In this document: positions 57,688 through 64,000 of the stretch, piece by piece
How the letters are laid out: each line of letters begins with the position of its first letter
How positions within the stretch are numbered: the first letter of the stretch is position 1
Origin: Phellopilus nigrolimitatus
Taxonomy: Eukaryota > Basidiomycota > Agaricomycetes > Hymenochaetales > Hymenochaetaceae
Assembly: GCA_021029095.1 (NCBI GenBank)
Contig: JAJOHG010000018.1
Span: 124,001-188,000 of the forward strand
Direction: 5' to 3'
DNA: 64,000 nucleotides
Made by a program: the position numbers and the translations under genes
The notes under the pieces: model-generated
Seen by the model: the letters and a program-made list of their open reading frames with translations, nothing else
Databases searched by the model: none
Told to the model about the DNA's origin: nothing

Positions 57688-60600
57688 ATGTCCGACACGA
57701 ACGTTTCTTTCGGCCAGGGAGTTAAACGACCCAACGAACACGCTGATAGTGACAATGCTCGAGAAACAAGTTCATACCCAGCATTGAAGTTCATTGAGGC
57801 CCGATACGACAGGCTCGATCATCGTAGACTAGACGAACTTACGATGGACTATCTTCAATACGCTTTTGGTCCTCTGTCAACGATCGTCCGCCCTACATGG
57901 GTTCTTATATCTGTCTCCGGCACGTGCAATAGACTAGACTCCCGTCTCGAAGTGTTACCAGCGGCGAAAGAAAAAATGTCGGAATATGGCCCCTCTTTGG
58001 TGGATCTCATTAACGAATCGTATGAGAGAAAGGATTTTAAACAACTCAGAAATCTACGTACGTAAACTTGGCTGCCACTCTATATTTTTTCATTTAAGGC
58101 TACCCAGTCGCCATTCAAAGGAACCCGTATACGTATGTAGGCGTCGACCACAGCACAGATGATAAAGATCAGCAGAGCAAGTGATATCTTTCGGATTCCT
58201 TCCTTTCACCTATTAATATTTTGTATAGTGTTAGGTGCTCATGTCTCATCATGTGTCTCCGACCGTCTCATCTGACAAATATGGCTTCAGCTGTCGAGCT
58301 CGCATGGAAGGTGCCATACCAGGGAGGAGCTCATCTTTTGCTTTACGAAACGGTCGCCACTATGACTTGGAAAAAGGGTCTGAGGAGCAACGCAAACAGT
58401 CTATTCATCGTCCAGAGCTCTGGAACTGGAAAATCACGGACCGTGCACGAGCACAGTAAACTTGTATTCACCATTCCGTTCAATCTAACGGCGGATGAGG
58501 AGAAGAAGGGTAAGTTACAATGAGATTCTGCACTACTTCAGCTGAGTAAATTATTCTTAGGTCTCCCGTACCCTTTCCCTGACAGTGAAATACGCGAATA
58601 TCTCCACAATGCACCAAGAGCATTCCTACCAGCTCGCCTCTACTTCCTGAATTTTCTCTACGATCTGTTCTCAGCCGTGCTTAAAGAAGTTGAAACGCTT
58701 GAGGACTGGCTTAAACCCGCGAAAACGTACGGGGATGTGGCGGAAGCCTGGTCATTTTATCTCGAGGAGATGGGTCGGGACAACTTATACAGGTGGATTG
58801 CGCGTATGAAGTACGGGGTACGTGTTTTCAGTGAATCTGAATATTTATTATTTTCTCTACGCTTGCTGATTGCCTTCGCGTAGAGAGATGAGCGGCCTCT
58901 CCGGGAGTTCCTCGAGGAAAGAGGAATCAGGAACAGGTTCGACCCTGCTGTGTTCGACTTCATCGCCAAGCAGACGCAGAATAAGATCTCCGAGTTAATC
59001 TCTTTCATCGGCAAACTCGTCGGAGATGACGATTGTAATTCGCCTGATGCGCGCGTGGTGGTCTCCTTCGACGAAGCCCAATATTTGACGAATATCTCCA
59101 TACCTACCAGCGCAGGCTCACCGCCTCGCACTCTATACGATACGTTTTGCGCAGCTGCGAATGAAATTTTGCCCAGTCCGGTGTTCTTCCTCTTTCTGTC
59201 CACACAGTTTACCCTCTGGAGATTTGAACCACCTCAGACGATGTCTTTGTTGGACAGAATCATCAGCTACAGTGACCAAGACAATATTCGGCCTCCGTTT
59301 ACGGAGCTTCCCTTCGATTGCTTCGGGAATGAGCCACTTATCCGACCTGGTGAGAAGACGCTGAAAGACGTGTCGACCATCCACTTTATGAGCCAATTTG
59401 GAAGGCCAATGTATGTGTCTTTTTTGTGCTCTGGTTATGCATGGGACATGACTCACGACTTATCTTTTCCAGGTTTTCGAGTCTTATGGGAGCCATGGTA
59501 CACGGAACCGAATGGCACATGGTCAACCTCGCGAGGGCCAAACTCATTGCAAGCGACAAGCCTGATATTACTCAGATGACCGATGACGCGAAGCTGGCTG
59601 TCCTCGCTGTGCGCCTTCTTATTGACTTCAACGCATCTCAAGTGAATATACAAGCGCGGATGGTCAGGCTTGTCCAGAATCATATGGCGATAGCATTCTC
59701 GATCCCAAAGCATCGTGAGACGCTGAGCATCGGCTATCCCTCGGAACCGATCCTCGCAGAAGCAGCCGCTCGACAGATGAATGTCATGCGTAACAATCGT
59801 GATACCATGAACATTTCTTTACTGCTGCGAGGCTTTGTGGATCGTGGTTTGGTCGACAAAGGCGAAGGTGGCGAACTTGTCGCTAGGCTCATCTTCACCC
59901 TGGCTTACGATGAAGCGGCGGATGCCTATGAGAAGGATACTTCGGAGAACCGTGAGGATCCTGTTGACGAAAGCTCGGAATTTCCGTTTTACAGCAGAGG
60001 TGTGCCCTTGAAGTACTTCATTGTAGCACTCTTTGGGAAACCCATGCGGAACACATCTTCAAAAGCCACCCCGATAATGTTCGAAATGGACGGGATTTCA
60101 ACCAGGCGTTCGAGCGCGCCTGGGTACGCTTCACGCATTTCCAGCGTGCAGGGGACTCGTCGGTCATAACGACAGAGGTCGCTTGGGCAGCTGCAGCTCG
60201 TGCGATGGCTTTCCAATGCAGTCCTGGTCCAGCGGGGATGGACATATTTATCCCGGTCCTCTTGCGGGACGAGAAACTCCAGGAGGAAATCATGACCGGG
60301 ATTCTTGTCCATGTCGACGACCGAGTATCGGCCGAGACGAAAGTCAGAGCTGAAATTGACGAAAGGGACATCGGCTTTTTCCCGACCCAGCCCGCTGGCG
60401 GTCTGAACGCGAATGCGGACAGTCGGCCCTACATCACGATCGTCATGGAGTTGGGCGTGCAGCCTTTTTATCGGACGCAAGCCGAAAATGAGGCGAGGAG
60501 CGCCGCGACAACAGCAACTCCCGTATTTTCCCCTGCGCAGAACAGCACGACTTCCAGGAATGTCGCGACAAGCTCGAGGTGCCCTGCAACGGTAGCGCAC

Positions 60601-60918
60601 CCACGATACTCTATTTTCGCAATCGGCTGTTCGCCGTCGGTGTACAATGTAGTGGATGACAAAGACGTATATGCGACACTGCTTTCATATCTGCAAGAAC
60701 ATCCGCGGCAGACACCGGATTCTCTATCCGCAGTGCGCCGGCTGAAGCCGTTTTGGATAGTAGGCCCCGAGTGCTTTGATTGGGTGGGCGAAACGAAGCT
60801 TTCGTCAGAAGATCCTGCTGAAGAAAATATGGTTGAGGGGGTATACACAGGCAATGAACTCAGTTCTGCAGTCGAACAGGATGAAGACGAGAATACATTC
60901 ATGGCAAATTCTCAGTAA
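57688..60918 (+). pseudogene. Crinkler-type P-loop NTPase with nuclease-like C-terminal domain, frameshifted
   Basis: Five exons (57688-58057, 58291-58509, 58561-58817, 58884-59410, 59473 onward) are in phase. Exon 2 has LAWKVPYQGGAHLLLYETVA and a P-loop FIVQSSGTGKSRTVHE. Exon 4 has a Walker B-like ARVVVSFDEAQYL and a sensor-like PVFFLFLSTQF. This pattern fits the large basidiomycete family whose members pair an NTPase with a restriction-endonuclease-like domain (Crinkler/RHS-type). At 60041-60046 the frame breaks: GKPM should pass into AEHIFKSHPDNVRNGRDFNQ, which needs one extra base. The second frame is then open to 60918, with RAWVRFTHFQRAGDSS and GMDIFIPVLLRDEKL. At the place where relatives have a Q/E-x-K triad this copy reads ILVHVDDR, so the nuclease lysine may be lost. 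It is either a young pseudogene or carries a sequencing error. Confidence 0.75.
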
Positions 60919-62084
60919 ATAGGAGATACCTTGAGATCAAAATAACTCGCAAAGGACATCTGTAGTTTTACTCCTACATGTAGCATTTCATCTGCAAGTT
61001 TGACTGTGTCGCACCTTGTAATACAAACAGCATCGCAAATGTGCATGTACAGGAAAATAAGAAAAGTGGTCCGCAATCCAGGTGGTGCGGATTTCTTCTT
61101 TCGGGTCCTCGACAATTTATTATCTGATATGAGACTTAGAAGAATGCGAAAGGGCTTGACTGGTTGCGGCCTTTTTTGTTTGTTTCTTGCTTATGACATT
61201 TCCGACATTTTTTGCGTCGTATTATCTCAATCATATATTTATAGTCCGAAGTCAATTAGCTGACTCACGATGCTGTACTCACGCGTTTCGGCACCAACAA
61301 GCGCTCTTTCAATACCTGACTCCAACATGCCAGAGCTACAGTTGTTGGGTTCGCTCCTGGTTCATTCTCTGGATCTTTCTGGCTCTCTATTTTGTTTTTT
61401 CTTGCTTCGAACAGTGAACTCTGAGAAAAGATCTCTCTTTGTCTTGAATCGAAAAATAAAGGGACGACCATCTCAGCAAAGGCGAACATCATATCGTGCC
61501 TCATCACCGAGCCGCCTGAACGAAACGAAAAACAAAAGTTCTTTATATCAAAATCGCAAAACTATAAGAAGAAAGAGAAGAACAATTGGAAGAGACTGTT
61601 TCAGAGTGCATAGAGATCTCTGGCGGGTTCTCAATCAATCATGAAAGATAACAAAGAGCTGCGGTCGGTGGAGGTATCATGGGTATAAATAACGAGGCAA
61701 GTTCCCCCCGAGTGCTGGACAAGACCGAAGAGGCACTCTAGTCCCTCTGCTGATTTTACCGGTCTATCAACACTCATCGTTCCGTAGTGATTTCCGCCTG
61801 TGACCATGAATGAACCCGTTTTCAATCATGGCTCGAGCTTTTTGGCACAGGCTAGGGAATTACCAAGGCATCATGATTGGGCAAGTCCGGGCTGGTCGGC
61901 TGACTTCCATTACTGGCTGCGTCGTCGTCGTCAGAGTTGTATCCCGAGCCTGGAGGCTCTCTTACGATTGGGAATCAAGTCCATCCTCGGTGAGCTCATT
62001 TGTGTTGCTCGTACGAGACTTGACTGCCATCGTCGGCAATGTTGGAAGACGTAGTGGATCCGTGCGGAACGAGTGCTTGCGAAG
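60919..62084. other. 3' region of the NTPase gene and inner part of the right arm
   Basis: No gene was seen. From about 61240 the sequence is the inverted copy of the left arm's trailer. A degenerate continuation of the right coiled-coil gene (LVPHGSTTSSNIADDGSQVS on the minus strand) lies at about 62085-61980. It contains stop codons, unlike the left copy. Confidence 0.5.
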
Positions 62085-63820
62085 TCATCTGAGAGGATTG
62101 CGCACTTTACGTCGAGGTCGTCGAGGTCGTCGGGCCCGTAGACGGTTAATTGCGGCGTTCGCTGTGGGAATGCGCTCGGGGCGGGCCGTGAGAAGAGGGC
62201 GTTGATCTATCTTGGCTTTCTTCCTCTGAGGCTCGCCGCGAACACCACGCTCATCAGCCTCTCTTTTCCTCTTTCCCTTGCCAGAGGATAGCGCCGAAGT
62301 CGCTTGGAGAGGAGCATTCTCGTCGCGTCCAATCGCGAATCCCCCGGCCTGATTCCCAGAGTGCAAATGCAAACTGGACACGTCGGTGTCGGACGCGGGC
62401 GCGGTCTCTGTGTAGCTCGCGCCCTCGCGGATGGCGCTGGGCTTCTGCTTCCCGTATGGTACAGCGTAAGCTGTTTTGGATTTGACATGCTCTTTGAAGC
62501 TAGCAATCACGGATGTTGTCAGCTTCGAATTCGTATAGCATAACATGAGAAGAACTCACCTCTCGTCCGTGTCTTTCTCCTCGTCTTCTTCCTCAGACTT
62601 TCCCTCGATCTCGGCTCGTTCGCCGCACAGCTCCAGCAAATCCAAGAGCACATCGCGACCGTACCTCTTCTTGATTACGACTTCCAGGTCCCCCTTCGCC
62701 ATCCGCGCCATTCCTATCTCTCTCTCCGCGACCTCCAAGCTTTCCATGGCCTCTTGCTGCATTCTTCCCGACTCGTCTCTGTCTCTCCCGAGTGCCTCCT
62801 TCTCCATTTCCAACTCGTAAAGCAAACTCTGCAAGTCGTTGTGGCCCGTCGGATTCGACTGGGAACCGTCGTAGCAGGCCGAAAGACTCGTGATCGAGCC
62901 AGGAAAACGGAGTGGCTCGCGATAGACACGGGAGGCTGAGAAGAAAAGGGTAGGGTGTAAGCTAACGGCTTCGCTCAGCAGCTCAAGAAGATACACACCA
63001 GCTCCGGTTGAGGTTGAGGTCGAGAAGACGTCCTGTTCTAAGGCAGCTTCTTCAGTGTTGTTGTTGTTGTGGAAGAGGGAGGCATTGTAAGCTGCCCTCT
63101 CCGGTACTGAAGATGGTTGAGACCAGGATGCCTTCTTGATCTCACCAACAGCCTGGACGCGCGATTATAAGGGGAAGTAAAGCAGGGAAGCGGGTTCTCG
63201 TCAGAATTCGATCTCATAGCTGAGATGCAGAACGAATCTACCTTGGTGGGCATGATCCTATCGAGCGATCGTGTGATGGTGCGTTTGTGCGAGTACACGT
63301 CGTCGGGCATGGATACGAGTAGAGGCGCCGTTCCTGAACGTACTTTCGAACGCGTACCGGACGTCGGCATTGTGGAAGTCGAAATTTGAGAGCGTTGAGT
63401 GCGTTGAGTGGTGAATGGTTGGTAAGCTGAACCAGATGCGACTGGAAGTATGGGGCTTGATTGTGATTGCATGGTTGTGTAGTGATTGGTGAAGAGAGAT
63501 GTCTGGCGTCGCGGTTGTTCTTTGCAAGTAGCTGAGCCACAGGAAGTTGGTGGCTTGGCGCTTAAAAGAGCGTTGACGTACATATTCCCACAACATGGAC
63601 ACACAAACCATACTTCAACTCGCGTCTACACTTTATCTTGATCTTACCCTCTCCAATATACATTTTGACGAAATATAATTGAAATATTGGAATAATATTA
63701 CTACGCGCTTTCTTTGAAAAGATCCGGTAATGGGTAGATCGTACGATAGTCGTTGAAATTTGAGTTCTCCAGGACTTCACACTGGTCTGGTGTCCCTGTA
63801 TCTCGTGCATATAAAACTTA
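61240..63820 (-). repeat. right arm of a large imperfect palindrome
   Basis: Reverse-complement counterpart of 54665-57265. The inner ends (57265 and 61240) enclose about 4 kb holding only the NTPase gene. The outer end is anchored by the shared GTTTTATA(C/T)GCA(T/C)GAG and A(A/G)GGACACCA(A/G)ACC blocks at about 63800. Gene order within the arm is identical, so the two coiled-coil genes converge on the NTPase. Confidence 0.88.
62085..63370 (-). CDS. unknown coiled-coil protein, right palindrome copy, 378 aa
   Basis: Three exons on the minus strand (63370-63242, 63152-62560, 62499-62085) are in phase. The start MPTSGTRSKVRSGTAPLLVS aligns with the left copy. Then come LLELLSEAVSLHPTLFFSAS, a small insertion (SLSACYDGSQSNPTGHNDLQ), the coiled coil (LLYELEMEKEALGRDRDESG onward), the conserved DVLLDLLELCGERAEIEGKS, and a basic C-terminus (GKGKRKREADERGVRGEPQR, RARRPRRPRRKVRNPLR). 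Exons 1 are exactly equal in length and both introns are retained, although the coding sequences have diverged substantially. That argues both copies were kept under selection. The basic tail suggests a nuclear location; no function is known to me. Confidence 0.7.
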
Positions 63821-64000
63821 GTGGCTCTAATAGGATTTCCGTTCAGGTGCGTTGGGGCTCTGCATGCATTCAGGGCACGAGAGAACTCGAAATTTCAAAG
63901 TCAAATTCTCGATCTCTGAAATGATAAAATTATGCGTAGGCCACATCACTGATTCCGTTACCGTACAATATGGTTGGCTTAGGTCACTCCTACTAGTCAA
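63371..64000. other. upstream region of the right coiled-coil gene and window end
   Basis: The first 450 bp are the outer part of the right palindrome arm and include conserved leader sequence. The last 180 bp show nothing supportable. Confidence 0.5.

Noticed and set aside
60919..62084. Arginine-rich plus-strand frame near 61810-62205
   Set aside because: It is antisense to the right coiled-coil gene's basic C-terminus and trailer.

Overview
The window is eukaryotic nuclear DNA from a filamentous basidiomycete, most likely an Agaricomycete. The evidence is dense small introns of about 50-100 bp with GT(A/G)AGT-type donors, typical fungal gene families (MID1, MAM3/CNNM, DPH3, an Sfp1-like C2H2 factor, F-box proteins, Crinkler-type NTPases), AT-moderate DNA interrupted by one very GC-rich block, and several hAT DNA transposons. 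Species cannot be told from sequence alone.

Left part (1-6.5 kb). A multi-pass membrane protein gene runs off the left edge on the minus strand (start at 447). It is followed by two tandem, same-strand EamA/DMT transporter paralogues (1670-3972 and 4365-6499) with matching intron positions.

Transposon zone (6.5-18 kb). There are three hAT-type insertions, each with an exact 8-bp target duplication. They are a 690-bp MITE (9241-9930), a 5.9-kb element with a multi-exon BED/hAT transposase (12102-17962), and a 2.0-kb element (13857-15831) nested in a transposase exon. The nested element carries decayed pieces of host genes: COPI beta-prime, a probable UTP4 WD protein and glycyl-tRNA synthetase. 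It is a gene-capturing (Pack-type) hAT.

GC-rich block (about 19.7-32.2 kb). About 7 kb with no supportable gene and strong G-runs leads into an Sfp1-like zinc-finger regulator (26702-29335). A Prx5-type peroxiredoxin (30352-31196) and DPH3 (31689-32169) follow. 32.2-35.6 kb shows no gene.

Tandem array (35.6-40.6 kb). Six minus-strand copies of a roughly 135-residue protein family I do not recognise are repeated about every 0.9 kb. One lacks its start, one is frameshifted, and two have altered C-termini.

Housekeeping stretch (40.9-52.7 kb). It holds a cinnamyl-alcohol-type zinc dehydrogenase, an F-box-like protein, the MID1 stretch-activated calcium channel regulator, and the divergently transcribed MAM3/CNNM metal-homeostasis protein.

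Right part (52.7-64 kb). A large palindrome has 2.6-kb inverted arms at about 54665-57265 and 61240-63820. Each arm carries an intact three-exon gene of an unknown coiled-coil family (366 and 378 aa), and the two genes point toward each other. Between the arms sits a Crinkler-type P-loop NTPase plus nuclease-like gene (57688-60918) with a one-base frameshift before the nuclease-like domain. The palindrome, the tandem array and the gene-capturing hAT are the most unusual parts of the window.
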